Source: Solea solea (lineage: Eukaryota; Chordata; Actinopteri; Pleuronectiformes; Soleidae). Taken from it: DNA of 64,000 nucleotides. Shown here piece after piece: positions 11,010-39,752 of this stretch. The notes beneath the pieces are model-generated. The model worked only from the letters and a program-made list of their open reading frames with translations, made no database searches and was not told where the DNA came from. A program made the translations under genes and the position numbers. How positions within the stretch are numbered: position 1 is the first letter of the stretch; each line of letters starts with the position of its first letter. The DNA is taken from contig NC_081146.1 in NCBI RefSeq assembly GCF_958295425.1, positions 3,281,041 to 3,345,040 on the forward strand. The letters are read 5' to 3'.

Positions 11010-12190
11010 GTGGTGCCTCATACCACTACAATCGCAATATTTCCAGAAGAGGAGCTCAGAGACAGTTTCAAAAAGCTTACAATTGAGGCCAACAAAGTCA
11101 TGGAGGATCCATTGAAAGCAAACTCCCCGATGCACTGAAGAAAGAGTGGCTTCTCTATGCAGCTGAAAAGAGCAGTGCTGATCCAGACAAGCGCTTTGAT
11201 GGTCTTCTAGCTTTCCTCAAGAGTCAAGAAAGCATCTATGAGCAGCTGGAACAATTGAGGGATGAAGACCCACCAAGAAAAGAAGTTCGGCCTGAGCAGA
11301 GGCAAGCTAGAACCAGGGCCTTACAGCAGTCAAGCAGCCATCTTTCCGGATGGGTCGTTTGTGGAGATATCAAGCATAAGAGAAAGCTCTACTTCTGCAA
11401 AAGGTTTCGCACGCTCAGACTCACAGAAAAGAAGGATGCAGTAAGGAAACTGGGAGCCTGCGGGAAATGTCTGGAGGTTCATCATGAGGATGACCACTGC
11501 AAAACGTCATTTTTGTGCAGAAATCCTGATTGTGAAGGCAGGCGGGCCGCAGAACACCACTACTACCTATGTCCCAGTGCTGAAGCGTCAAGAAGCAGCG
11601 CAACCCAGAGGAAAAGCAAAGGCAGCATGGTGGGAGGTGGCAACAAAAGGAGCTACACTGAGGCCCAAGAAGAATTCTTCAGCAAACTATCGCCTGATTT
11701 AGCCCAGCAATGCCAAGATGTATTCTGCAACTCAGTGTCTAGAACCTCCCATGCTGCAAAGAATCATTCAAGTCTTCTGGAGGGAGGCGGCTTAGTAGAG
11801 TGGCCTGTCATCATGATGCTACTGGAGGTTACAGCCAATGCTGGACAAAGGATTGGTACCCTGATTGACCTAGCTTCAGACACCAATTACATCACCCACG
11901 AGGCAGCAGGTCGACTCAATCTCAGAAGTGAAGCAATCACACTTGTGGTCCATGGTGTAGGAGGAATGAAAGTCTTCGTTAAAACAAAGCGTTATCTCCT
12001 AAAAATCCGTGTCAGCACCTCAAGAGGCACCTTCAGGTCCCACCAGTTGATTTGCTACGGGCTAGACAGCATCGCAGATGTCAATAGGCATGTGAAAGCC
12101 GAGAAACTGCAAAAGTTCTTCCCAGACATTCCGCTCAGTGAACTAGTGAGACCAAGAGAGATCCATCTTCTTGTAAGTCACAAGAATTCT
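11010..12190 (+). pseudogene. BEL/Pao gag zinc fingers and protease
   Basis: A 318-codon open frame covers most of it (11,255-12,211, the end running into host DNA). A broken gag frame before it reads ESKLPDALKKEW and FLKSQESIYEQLEQLRD. Cysteine-rich region: CGDIKHKRKLYFCKRF, then CGKCLEVHHEDDHC and CRNPDC. The protease-like motif is TLIDLASDTNYIT. The same order and motifs occur in the BEL element in CYP intron 5, but the two are clearly different families. It stops at SHKN, where unit 2 homology resumes. Confidence 0.75.
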
Positions 12191-13826
12191 TTTAGACTGG
12201 CCCCCTGTTAAGCAGACTTGTGCTAATTGGCCCCCAGGTCATTTGAGATTGACACCCTTGGGTTAATGGAACGGTAATAGAGAAATGAGATCGGACGAAA
12301 TAACCTTTTTATGCACATGAGTGATTGTGCCTAAAACTCTCCATTGTGTTATCGTTTCCTTCTTTCTTCATCTCGCTTTGTTTCAGGCACATTCAGCGTG
12401 TCACATTTCAGGGTTGAAAATAAAGACCCACCACAAAGCAGAACTTCCTCTGGCAATGGGAAAGTTATTAATCACACGCTTCACCACGAGACCAACCACG
12501 GACCATAGAGGGGAAAAGTTTCTGCAAATAGCACCAGTGCCAATTTCTAGCCATCGGAGTTCACTGTGTACTTTTAATCCACTGAGATCAAGCAATCTAT
12601 CGCAGAACTTGACTGAATGTATCTGACACTAATATGCTTGGAATGACCTGCAGTCAAATGTCTACTTTATTTCATAGTTGAAAAAGGTATGCCCATAGGG
12701 TATGGGTTTGCGCGCTCACTTTTTAATTTTGGGGTGTCTAATTTGATGTAGGGGGCCTCATGACCCTTTTGCATACGGTCCCCGTACTCCATTGAACTGC
12801 CTCTGGCCAAACCCCTCCTTGCACACCTGACTTGCTGTGTTTTCCCCCTTTAAAGGAGAAGGGTGTTGCTGCAGGCTTGCAGGCTTGCAGGCAGCAGTTT
12901 CGGGCTCGCAGAATGAGGCCCCGTTTTTTTTGCAACAGTGCCACTCAGCAAATTGGATGAACACAAAGTTTTTGTTTTTTTATTTCACTTGCGCACATGA
13001 GCGTCACCAAAGATGGACAATCACAGTTTAAGCACTTAGTGGGTTAAGTTTAATTTAAAATTGGATATACATTTGGGGGAATCGTGTACATGTAGCAGTA
13101 TGAAGCTAACAATGACAGTACTGGTATTAGGGGCACTTTTGTCAAACATGCAACTCCTAACAACCAAGATGAATTACAAATAATATTTGGGTGGAATAAA
13201 CCTTTTAAAATCATCCAACTCAGTAGTCCTGAACCTGCTCCTTTCCGGTTTGCCTGCAGGCCTGCAGTTACATTTTACTGCTTTAAAAAGCAGGGTTTCT
13301 ATGTTTATCTGTATTTGTATCACAAATAATTTGGTACATCGTGCTAATACAGTGTATGAGGGCAGAATAAGTCATATAAAATGAGAGCTTTCTGATAAAA
13401 GTCTTCAGAGGGAACATAAAGGACGTCACTCAGTGTGTTTGCATCCTAAAAAACCCATATAGAGCCATATATAGATATAATCATAAACTGCGTTTATGAT
13501 TCCATGTAGCCCATTTTAATCATTTAGTAATTATAAGTAGAAGATTATAGGTGTTTCACAATTCTCCAAATCCTCGATTCGATTTGATTTTCAATTTTAA
13601 GGTCACTTTTTTATTCTATTCTATTCTCAATCCTTTGTTTTTCCTCTCATTTGGCACAGATGGGTCTGCCATTTTTAGACTTGTTTAGTTTAGTCAAGGA
13701 TCCTTGGTTTGTATGTCATGATTACTCATTTAATTTTTTGAAGACAATCATTTTGATTGTCCACATGGTGTCATGTGATATCATGTCCATCAAATCAATT
13801 TTTTTTTTTTTATTTTATTTGTAAGA
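12189..13826. other. Host spacer between Ig gene and CYP4, unit 1
   Basis: Matches 41,028-43,315 of unit 2 apart from a hAT insertion there and small indels near 12,480 and 12,810. No exon is visible. From about 13,517 it contains repeat R (see separate entry). Confidence 0.6.
13517..13826. repeat. Interspersed repeat R, copy R1 of unit 1
   Basis: Begins near AGTAGAAGATTATAGGTG, continues with CCTCGATTCGATTTG and CTATTCTATTCTCAATCC, and ends in T-rich sequence. Further copies lie at about 19,400-19,616, 43,207-43,315 (broken), 58,218-58,500 and 59,900-60,115. It is non-coding. Family not identified; it resembles common fish MITE-derived sequence. Confidence 0.65.
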
Positions 13827-13943
13827 TGTAGCGGTACTACATAACCCAGAATGCACCACTCCGCGGGTCATGTTGTTTACTTCCTGTTATGTGAATAAAC
13901 GCTTACGACGTGAGTCCACCGTGTCCCGCAAGATCATTATACA
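13827..13943 (+). repeat. 5' LTR of the compact Gypsy
   Basis: 117 bases, differing from the 3' LTR at 2 positions by eye. Contains AATAAA (in GTGAATAAACGC). Confidence 0.9.
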
Positions 13944-13958
13944 TGGTGTCAGAAGCGG
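13944..13958 (+). promoter_or_regulatory. Primer-binding site, tRNA-Leu type
   Basis: TGGTGTCAGAAGCGG immediately follows the LTR. It is complementary to the 3' end of a tRNA-Leu, including the CCA. Confidence 0.7.
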
Positions 13959-14130
13959 CGAACTGCAAGTCTCCGCGGCATTATCGGGTACAGTACAGTG
14001 CAGTTAACTTGCGGAAGAGGTTTTCGTGTATTTTTAAAGACCGGCAATGGCCGTCATGCAGGCGAAGGCAGTCACCGGTGCAAGGTGCTAGCGGCAAGAG
14101 TGTTGCTAGGCTACAGCCGCACTTGGAATG

Positions 14131-14930
14131 TCGGAGGGTGAAGTGAATGCGATCCAGAACGCATTGGAGGAGCCTGATTCGGAACGAGAAGAAGTCAGGA
14201 ATCCACGAGCGATGGCAACCACAGTTCAAATAACTCCCCCAGAGACATTCAACTTTTCACATCCTTCAGAATGGCCAAATTGGATCAGAAGATTTTAAAG
14301 GTTTCGTATTGCAACAGCTCTTGACAGTAAACCAGAAGAATATCAAGTAAATTCACTCCTGTATGCAATGGGTGATGCAGCAGATGATGTTTTGGCTGTT
14401 TTGCCATATGATGCAGTAAAAACAGCATTTGAGCAACTCCAGACGTCAACAAGATGGTGAGAGTGCAGAATCATTCATCACATCTGTTCACAAACTAGCA
14501 GAAAATTGTGGATTTGGAGTGCTCAAAGAAGAACTTGTAAGGGACAGAATTGTAGTTGGCATAAGAGATAAAAGACTTTCTGAGCAGCTACAAATGGACT
14601 CGGAATTAACACTTGCAAAAGCCATACAAAGAGTGAGACAGAGTGAAACTGTAAAGAAACAACAAGTAATTCTGCACAACAGCTCTGCAGCTGAAAAACC
14701 ATTAAATATGGACGCACTATGAACACGTAAAACAAGAGGAAAACCACAGGAATGGCAAAAGAAAGAACAAAAGCCAACAATGCAAAATTAAAAAGAGTGC
14801 AGTCGCTGTGGTCGGAAGAACAAACACTCATGGAAAGACTGTCCAGCGAAAGATGTACAATGCAGAAAATGTCAGAAGAAAGGTCATTTTGCTGTAGTTT
14901 GTCACAGTAGTGAAGCTGTAGGATTACGTG
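14131..14930 (+). pseudogene. Compact Gypsy gag
   Basis: Starts at the ATG near 14,129 (MSEGEVNAIQ) and reads PPETFNFSHPSEWPNW, a typical Mag-type capsid start. It meets a stop (RRF*) at about 14,297 and a frameshift near 14,440, then continues ESAESFITSVHKLAENC. A stop follows at 14,720. A zinc knuckle pair remains readable at about 14,800-14,910 (CSRCGRKNKHSWKDC and CRKCQKKGHFAVVC). At least three lesions. Confidence 0.7.
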
Positions 14931-14932
14931 AA

Positions 14933-15316
14933 GTGACAGAAAACCAAAATGATACAGACAGTGAGGATTGTGTGTTTCTGGGAGAAATCGAGACAGAGAG
15001 GTCAGAGCCCTGGGTGCAAAATATCAAGTTAAATGGGGAAAATGTGCAATTTAAATTTGACACAGGGGCAGACGTTACGTCTATTCCAGAGAAAATGTAT
15101 AGACCAGACAGGGATGGCACGGTGCAGAAGCCAAGAAAGAAACTACTGGGACCAGGCAGTTACCCACTTAAAGTAAAGGGCTGCTTTGGGGCAGAATTAG
15201 TAGTAAAAGGGCGCAGCACATCACAAGATGTTTACCTTGTGTCAGGTCTTGTACAGCCACTATTGAGCAGACCAGCATGTGAGGCTTTGGGACTAGTGTA
15301 CAGACACAGTTACTGA
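14933..15316 (+). pseudogene. Compact Gypsy protease
   Basis: Aspartic protease with active-site motif FDTGADVTSIP and the later hydrophobic VSGLVQPLLSRPA segment. A stop at 15,314 separates it from RT. Confidence 0.75.
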
Positions 15317-15350
15317 AACAGAGACAGATTTCAGAGCAGCCTACCCCGAA

Positions 15351-17344
15351 GTGTTTAAGGGTTTAGGAAAGCTAAAAGAGCCTTATCACATAGAGCTGGA
15401 GCAGGGAGCAGTACCTGTAGCCCTGTCTGCCCCACGACGTGTTCCCCTTCCTCTCAGAGATGCAGTGAGAACAGAGCTGCAGAGAATGGAAGAAATGGGA
15501 GTCATTTCAAAAGTAACAGAGCCAACAGAGTGGTGTTCAGGCATTGTAGTGGTTCCCAGACCAGCAAATAAGCCCCCCAGAATATACGTAGACCTCACAC
15601 CTCTGAACACAGCAGTAAAAAGGGAACGACATATTCTTCCAGCAGTTGACCAGACATTAGCAATGATGAAAGACGCTAAAGTGTTCACAAAGCTTGACGC
15701 ACGTTCCGGATTTTGGCAAATCCCCCTCACAACGGAGTCACGGCCTCTCACAACATTACCATGCCTTTCGGAAGGTTCCAGTTCAACAGGCTTCCGTTTG
15801 GAATAGCCTCTGCACCAGAGCATTTTCAAAGGAGAATGTCGCAGATGCTGGAGGACTTTGAGGGCGTGGTCTGTCATGCTGACGACGTTCTGGTCTATGG
15901 CAGAGACAAATGGGAGCATGATGAGAGACTGCACCATGTTCTCCAAAAGTTCCGAAAGGTGGGACTCACTCTTAATGAGAAGTGTGAGTTTACAAAAAGT
16001 GACATCATCTTTGTGGGACACAAAATCTCAGCGAAAGGCATTGAGGCTGATCCAAATAAAGTAAAGGCGATACAGCAGCTTCCACAACCCCAGAGTGTAG
16101 AGGATGTGCGCCGTCTCATGGGCATGGCTAACTATTTAGCTAAGTTTATGCCACAACTAGCCACGATCACTACACCACTAAAAGAACTGCAGAGAGAGAG
16201 AAATTAGTGGATTTGGGCAGAACCACAGGAAGAAGCTTTCAGAGACTAAAGCAAATATTAAGCTCCCCGGGAGTGCTCGCTCAGTACTCCAACTCAGCAG
16301 ACACAAGAGTAGCTGCAGATGCATTGCCATATGGTATTGGAGCTGTACTCACACAGAAACAGTCAGACAGCTCGTGGCGACCTGTAACGTACATCTCCAG
16401 AGGACTCACTGACACAGAGAAGCGTTATGCGCAAATTGAAAAGGAGGCGCTCGCAGTCACGTGGGCATGCGAAAGACTTTCATCTTATCTGATGGGACTA
16501 CAGTTCACACTCGTCACGGATCACAAACCCCTGGTTCCTCTTCTGAGTACAAGAGGCCTGGACGACCTTCCTCCTCGTATCCTAAGATTCCGCCTCAGAC
16601 TGCTGCACTTCATGTTCATCATCGTCCACGTCCCAGGGAAGAACCTCGTCACGGCTGATACCCTGTTGCGAGCTCCACTGGCAGGCCCGCCCTCTGCAGG
16701 ACATCTTCAGCTTGAGAAGGAGGTAGAGGTTTTTATGGACTGTGTAGTATCCCATCTCCCAGCTACAGATAAAAGGCTGGAGGAGATCAAGTTAGCACAG
16801 GGAAAAGACGAACTGTGTACAAAGATCAGGAAACAATGTGAGTCAGGCTGGCCAGAAAAATGGAAGCTAGACCCAGACTTAAAAGGTTATTGGCAACACA
16901 GGATGGACTTACATGTAGCGCAGGGTCTTCTCATGAAAGGGGATAGACTTGTGATACCACCTCCACTGAGGGCAGATATTTTACGATGTCTACATGAAGG
17001 CCACCAGGGCATTTCAAAGTGCAGGGCCAGAGCAAAGGAGGCAGTATGGTGGCCGGGCATCTCAGCACAGATAGCTCAGATGGTAGAAAGTTGTGAAATG
17101 TGTCAAAAACATAGGTTACAGAACTGTGAACCACTGCTGCCTACTCCTGTTCCTGACCGTCCTTGGCAGAAGGTTGCCATGGACCTGTTTGAGTGGTCAA
17201 AGAAACAGTATATTCTCATTGTTGATTTCTTTTCTAGATACATTGAGATAGCCGAACTCAAACATACGTCTGCAGAGGTCACTATTAAAGCAGTCAAAGA
17301 GACCTTTGCGAGACATGGGACTGCTGAGACAGTGGTATCAGATA
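15351..17344 (+). pseudogene. Compact Gypsy RT, RNase H and integrase
   Basis: RT begins in 15,351-15,806 (LDARSGFWQIPL), shifts frame at about 15,740, and continues to 16,207 (MPFGRFQFNRLPFG, then HADD at the catalytic site). After a stop at 16,205, RNase H and integrase occupy one open frame (16,207-17,355) with TDHKPL, the HHCC finger (HEGHQG...CEMCQ) and the first two catalytic Asp residues (MDLFEW, SDNGP). A TAG ends the frame, and sequence jumps to a C-terminal tail near 17,410. The catalytic Glu region is deleted. Confidence 0.8.
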
Positions 17345-17834
17345 ATGGGCCATAGTTTTCTTCAGAGCAGTTCAGGCAGTTTGCAAAAGAGTACCAGTTC
17401 ACACATGTTTCGAATAAGGGATGAGGAGGGGAGACGTGAGCAGGCAAAACACTACAACCGGAGACATCGTGCCAGACAACTCCCACAACTCCCACAACAC
17501 AGAAAGTGTGGATTACAACAGAAGGATCCACTGGAGCAGTAGTCAGACCTGCTGATGCTCCCCGGTCATATGTGGTATAGACTGAAAGAGGTTTCCTAAG
17601 GAGAAATAGAGGTCACCTGAGACCAACAGGGACTGTTACGAGGTTATAAATGCACAAATTCCAAAGTTTGATATGGTGTTATAGCAGATGTTTAAAGCTG
17701 TATGCATGTAATGATGTCTGAAAGAAAAGGTTTACATTACAAATGTTCATGCCAAGTAATGCAGTACATTTATGTTTGTTAAAGCTGTTCTAAACACTTT
17801 ATAAAGAAGCATGACTTTAGCTTAAAGGAGGAGA

Positions 17835-17951
17835 TGTAGCGGTACTACATAACCCAGAATGCACCGCTCCGCGGGTCATGTTGTTTACTTCCTGTTATGT
17901 GAATAAACGCTTACGACGTGAGTCCACCGTGTCCCACAAGATCATTATACA
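17835..17951 (+). repeat. 3' LTR of the compact Gypsy
   Basis: Same 117 bases as the 5' LTR with two substitutions, preceded by a purine-rich tract. Followed by TAAGA. Confidence 0.9.
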
Positions 17952-17956
17952 TAAGA

Positions 17957-18035
17957 TCAGAATCAGAATCAGAAGAGCTTTATTGCCAAGTACGATTTGC
18001 ACATACAAGGAATTTGTTCTGGTGTCAAAAAGCAA
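17957..18035. mobile_element. Short LINE/SINE 3'-tail fragment
   Basis: CAGAATCAGAATCAGAAG followed by GCTTTATTGCCAAGT is a well-known fish retroelement tail in reverse orientation. AAGAT occurs on both sides. It is absent from unit 2, which reads GTAAGATACCGTTG here. Confidence 0.65.
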
Positions 18036-18292
18036 AGATACCGGTCCTTTTTCTTCTTCTTTTTTTTTTTTTTTTTTTTACTTTATTTTACCCTTTACAG
18101 CAGTATAAAAACTGTTAACTTGCTCAAATAAGATGAGGTTGTGGTTATAGAGGGAGCGTGTCATGAGTAGGAGTGTCGTGAGCGCTGCAGGCTGCAGCCA
18201 AACCCTTCTCCATTCACCGCCAGCACTACGCAGCTGGATTATTGCTTCATTCTCGCTCTGTCCCTCTGCACAGAGACACTGGTCCTACAGCC

Positions 18293-35954
<17,662 letters not shown>

Positions 35955-36177
35955 GTCGCTGAATGAAGAACATGTTTGTTTTTTAAATGTATAAACACAT
36001 GAGAGGTAAAGCTGTAATCGAGAGGAAATGTGTTGATAATTTTTATCAAGGTGCGAGGTGTCAACTACCGTAGGTGTATTGGAAGAACTGAACTTAAAGG
36101 GCTGTTTCACCCAACTAAGAGTGAACTTAAAACCAACCGTGTCTGTCCAGTAGAGGGAGGATTAGGTCGGGGGCTAC

Positions 36178-36183
36178 AATAAA
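36178..36183 (+). promoter_or_regulatory. Probable CYP4 polyadenylation signal
   Basis: AATAAA 224 bases after the CYP4 stop, followed by a GT-rich stretch (AGTTTGATCGTTTG). The first canonical hexamer downstream of the stop. Confidence 0.65.
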
Positions 36184-36235
36184 GTTTGATCGTTTGAATG
36201 GAGATGTCAAGATGGAAGGAGGAAGTGTGACTTAT

Positions 36236-36252
36236 ATGAATATATATATATA

Positions 36253-36301
<49 letters not shown>
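36236..36301. repeat. (AT)n microsatellite after CYP4 copy 1
   Basis: AT run with TATGAA interruptions. Confidence 0.9.
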
Positions 36302-36304
<3 letters not shown>

Positions 36305-37519
36305 TCAAACAATTGAAGATATCAAATCACTCAAGCAACATGTTCATGTTTCTTAGCGTTTCCATTAGGAACCAACCACTCGATTCTTTGGTACATTTCC
36401 CTTTGGGTACCAGAGTCAGGGTGAAGCTAGATCGACTCCACCCACGACAATCAGCCGATTGGTGCGACAAAAAAACGTCACTCCCTCGCAGGGTGTTTTA
36501 GTATCCCATCAACTAAAAACAGTCGTTACATTCTACGTCTACGTCAACTTCAAATGTGATAATAAAAAACCTCCCCAAACTCAACAGACCTGTGTTTGAA
36601 ATACTTAAATGAAGAACCTAGTTCTGTGTTTTGTAGTTCATCAAACTTACATTTTATACATAAAACTTTATAGATCACGTTGTCCTTATTTTATGGGTCA
36701 CCAGATGAATTACATTTGAGCGGAATCTTCTAATTAATGTTACTCACTACAAATGTGTCGTTAAAAAAGGCTGAATTTCTATGTTAACCGTCAGTGTAAA
36801 AGTTTAATAACATTACACATCATAATCTTATTTTCTTCAGTCCTTCAGTATACCATAAAGGTCATTTAATACAATGTGTGACTTCTTTAAATTGTTTATC
36901 TCAGATTCCTGGAAGGTTTCTCTGTTTAACAAGTGTTTTCTGTCCATAAAGACGTTTCAAAGCATATTTAGTCGGTAATTAGTCAATAAAACAGTGTCTC
37001 CACAACATTAAGTTTCAGTCAGATGTCTTTGAACCACCAATAATTGATGTTCACGGCTGTTAACCACGCTGAGCCAGAGGTGACCTTCTCAAACCATACA
37101 GGACCAGACGTTACATATCACATTTAAAAAGACTGGGCTTTTACAGGTGGCCTCTGTATGGGATTAAAAAAACATTGAAGTCCCATCTGTCCGGATGGCA
37201 GCGTAGTGGTGAGCACCGTTGCCTCACAGCACAACGGTTGCCAGTTCAAGTCCCAGTTAAACTGTGTGTGGAGTCAGCATGTCCTTCCACAGTCCAAAGA
37301 CACACAGAGGTTAATTGGACATTCTGAAACGACCGCAGCTGTGACCGTAGCTGTTTGTCCTGTGACCTTTGACCCTGTGTCAGCTGGGATCGGCTGCAGC
37401 TCCCTTGATGATAAAGTGGTAGATAATGGATGAATGTCTTCTTCCTTTTTGGAGGATGTGCTTACATCATTGTTCAAAAGTGACCCATATATGAAATCTG
37501 CAAAACTCACAGGGTGAGA
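36302..37519. other. Spacer between CYP4 copy 1 and unit 2
   Basis: No gene seen. It holds one SINE-like repeat (37,190-37,436). The rest is AT-rich single-copy sequence. The unit joint lies at about 37,520. Confidence 0.55.
37190..37436 (+). mobile_element. tRNA-like SINE-type repeat
   Basis: Starts GGATGGCAGCGTAGTGGTGAG, then CACCGTTGCCTCACAGC, which resembles a box A tRNA-like head. It goes on with TCCACAGTCCAAAGACAC and GGTTAATTGG, and ends GGTAGATAATGGATGAATG. This layout is one of the most common repeats in fish genomes. It lies 85 bases before the duplication joint. Confidence 0.7.
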
Positions 37520-37859
37520 ATAAAAGTAATTCATTTCTTTATTTACAGTTTTATGACTACAAAATCCATAGCCTACAAAAACAAGGTCACCAGCACAGCC
37601 TGGAAAAATGAAACATTTTCTATTTCTATTTCTATTTTCTATTCATTTATTTCTCCATTTGAAGGTCCAGTGAACTGGTCCCTATAACATCATGGATCAT
37701 GGGAAGCCACTCTTGATGCAAACCTGTGTGTGTGTTTATGGGCAACAGTACACATGCTTTTTAAAGTGATAGTTCAGGCTTTTTTTTTGTTTTGGAAGTG
37801 TGGTTGTAAAAGTACAGACACATTTAGTCAGCAATGATTTCACTGAAGATGCTACATAT

Positions 37860-37860
<1 letters not shown>

Positions 37861-37890
<30 letters not shown>
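37861..37890. repeat. (CA)n microsatellite, unit 2
   Basis: Longer version of the unit 1 run at 1,239-1,262. Confidence 0.85.
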
Positions 37891-37895
<5 letters not shown>

Positions 37896-38517
37896 GATAC
37901 ATAGGCACTTAACAAAAGGCCCACCTAATAAAATCCACTCCAGCGAAAGTCTGATATCTCAAAACTTACCTCATGATTTTATTTTTTTGTGTCTTGAATT
38001 ATGAATGTTATATCACGTTTGCACTTTTACTGTAACACTTACATTTGTTTAATTTCCAGGAATGTTTCGCCTCTACATCTGTTTCATCTGAGTCTGGGTC
38101 ACCACAAATTTGAGCAAGAGGAATGTAAATACATTGATATTTTAGGTTCCTAATTGCTTTTGGTTTGTTTCTCCTTTTTATCTTTGGATTCATTTATATT
38201 TATTTTGTGTTTGAGAATAAAGACATTATATGTGAAAAATAGAATTGTATTTATATATCTGCAAAATGATTCATACACATGTACACAGAGGGCAGAATCA
38301 CAGTGTTTACATGTGTCCCCACGAGTCCTCACAAGCTCATTTTGGTGGCTAATTATTTTCTAAGACCATTTCTGTTTCCTCATTCACTTTCTAATTTTCA
38401 TGAAAAAAAATTCTGTTCGTAGTTTGAAAATAGAAAAATAATTTTCTGGAAAAACAGGACAAACTTTTATTTACATAACTTCAGAATTATTTATACACAT
38501 AACCAAATGTTACATAA

Positions 38518-39024
38518 GCCCTTTTCCACTATGGTCCCAGCTTGCCTCGCCTTGGCACAGCACGGCACGACACGGCACGGCATTTGCACTACAAAATAGT
38601 ACCTACTCAACATGGACAGAGTCATCACTGCACAGCTGCATGAAACTGCCGTGACACACACACACAAACGAGTGACAAGTGACTTGTAAAGCAGTTGTTT
38701 TCAGTGTAACTGAATCATGAGAATGACACAGTCCCTGGACTGAAATACAGAGACAGGGTTTGTGATGCAGTGCTGTCGCTAAATACACCAGACTCCTCTG
38801 TTAAATATTGAGATTTTAGACATTTCCCTGGTAATTGTTGGAGATTAACTCACATTTTTAGGATTTTTAAGTCGTCTTAACTGATCTACAGTTCGGCATT
38901 GTTCGGCTTGATTTTTGTGTCTGGCGACGTCACGTGTAGTATTGCCTCAGCTCGCTTGGAACCTCGCTAGAGCAGGTACTAAAAAAAGTAGCGGGTTTCA
39001 GATACTATGCTAGTGGAAACACAA
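38518..39024. mobile_element. Miniature hAT-like element (MITE), unit 2
   Basis: Same element as 1,889-2,402, with scattered substitutions. Shared by both units, so older than the duplication. Confidence 0.6.
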
Positions 39025-39256
39025 CTTAATCCTGCTGTGTCGAGGTGATGGAAACACGGCAATAGTGCCAGTGCAGGCAAAGCAGACCGTCTCAGGCTCT
39101 GACTAGGGTGCTATTCAAACTGGTTTAGGGTCACAATAACTTCAACATATTTTTGGAGACATTATTTGAAGGTTGATATACTACATTGTATCGCTTTAAG
39201 ATGTGACACAAACTTCAGAAAAGGGAGTGAAACAATGAATAAATTGTTTAGATATT

Positions 39257-39617
39257 TGTGAGCTTTTCCCACTCACTGGGGTTCGGGAAGGACGAGGAGG
39301 CGGCGTTGAGGGAGCAAAGGTACCGGTTTATTGTCCAATGAAAACAATCAAGCAAACAAAACAAAAGGAGTCAGCTGTGGCTGCGATGTCAGCGCTCTGC
39401 TGCGCTGCGCTGCTCTGACTGTCTGTGTGTGTCTCTCCGTCTCTCTCTCTCTGTGTCTCCGTGAGGACCCAGCCTACTGCAAGAGACCAGAACCAGGTTA
39501 CAAACATGCTTATATAGCTGACTAATTACCTGATTCTGTCCAGCTGTCTGATCACCGGCTGAGCCACTCCTTCCTTTCCTCCAGCAGCCGTCGCTCTAAC
39601 CAAGCCCCACTGCCACA
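39257..39617 (-). mobile_element. Solo LTR, unit 2 only
   Basis: 361 bases with TGTG...CACA ends, flanked by ATATT on both sides (39,252-39,256; 39,618-39,622). Unit 1 has a single ATATT at the matching site near 2,612. In minus orientation it has a TATATAA box (39,515-39,509) upstream of AATAAA (39,332-39,327), as expected for U3 and R. No internal region remains, so it formed by LTR-LTR recombination. Family unknown; no matching LTR elsewhere in the window. Confidence 0.9.
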
Positions 39618-39752
39618 ATATTGTAGACCTAAGAAGCCGAGACATGTGAGGGAGCGGCACAGGAGACACACACAGCTCACTCAGAGCTGCCGATGACACT
39701 CATTTCCCCCGTTAATATTGACCATCAGACAGTGTATGTGTTTCTTTCTTAC

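Larger units (their letters stand above)
3914..12188 (+). mobile_element. BEL/Pao retrotransposon remnant with nested Gypsy, unit 1 only
   Basis: Unit 2 has about 98 unrelated bases (40,930-41,027) where unit 1 has this 8.3-kb block. The block starts with an inverted-repeat region, then about 120 bases of leader, then a BEL-type gag start at 4,955 (MSDLKSLEQLKAIRTTAKR). A Gypsy element on the opposite strand interrupts it at 5,057-11,009. Gag zinc fingers and protease continue at 11,010-12,190. RT, integrase and the 3' LTR are missing, and the middle of gag is reduced, so the element is dead. Confidence 0.65.
13827..17951 (+). mobile_element. Compact Ty3/Gypsy retrotransposon with both LTRs
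   Basis: 4,125 bases between identical TAAGA target duplications (13,822-13,826; 17,952-17,956). LTRs are only 117 bp with TGTAGCGG...TTATACA ends. The primer-binding site directly follows (TGGTGTCAGAAGCGG, matching tRNA-Leu), and a purine tract (AAAGGAGGAGA) precedes the 3' LTR. Order gag, protease, RT, RNase H, integrase places it in Ty3/Gypsy, likely near the Mag/K02A2.6-like group. Stops, a frameshift in RT and a deletion in integrase make it non-autonomous. Unit 2 has the unoccupied site at 58,515-58,519. Confidence 0.9.

Noticed and set aside
18242..18292. An earlier CYP4 start giving 17 extra residues
   Set aside because: The extra residues are not hydrophobic, and the ATG at 18,293 has a better context (GCCATGG) and gives the usual anchor-first N-terminus.
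37190..37436. A tRNA gene
   Set aside because: Only a box A-like head is visible; the rest follows a common fish SINE-type repeat and cannot fold as a full tRNA.
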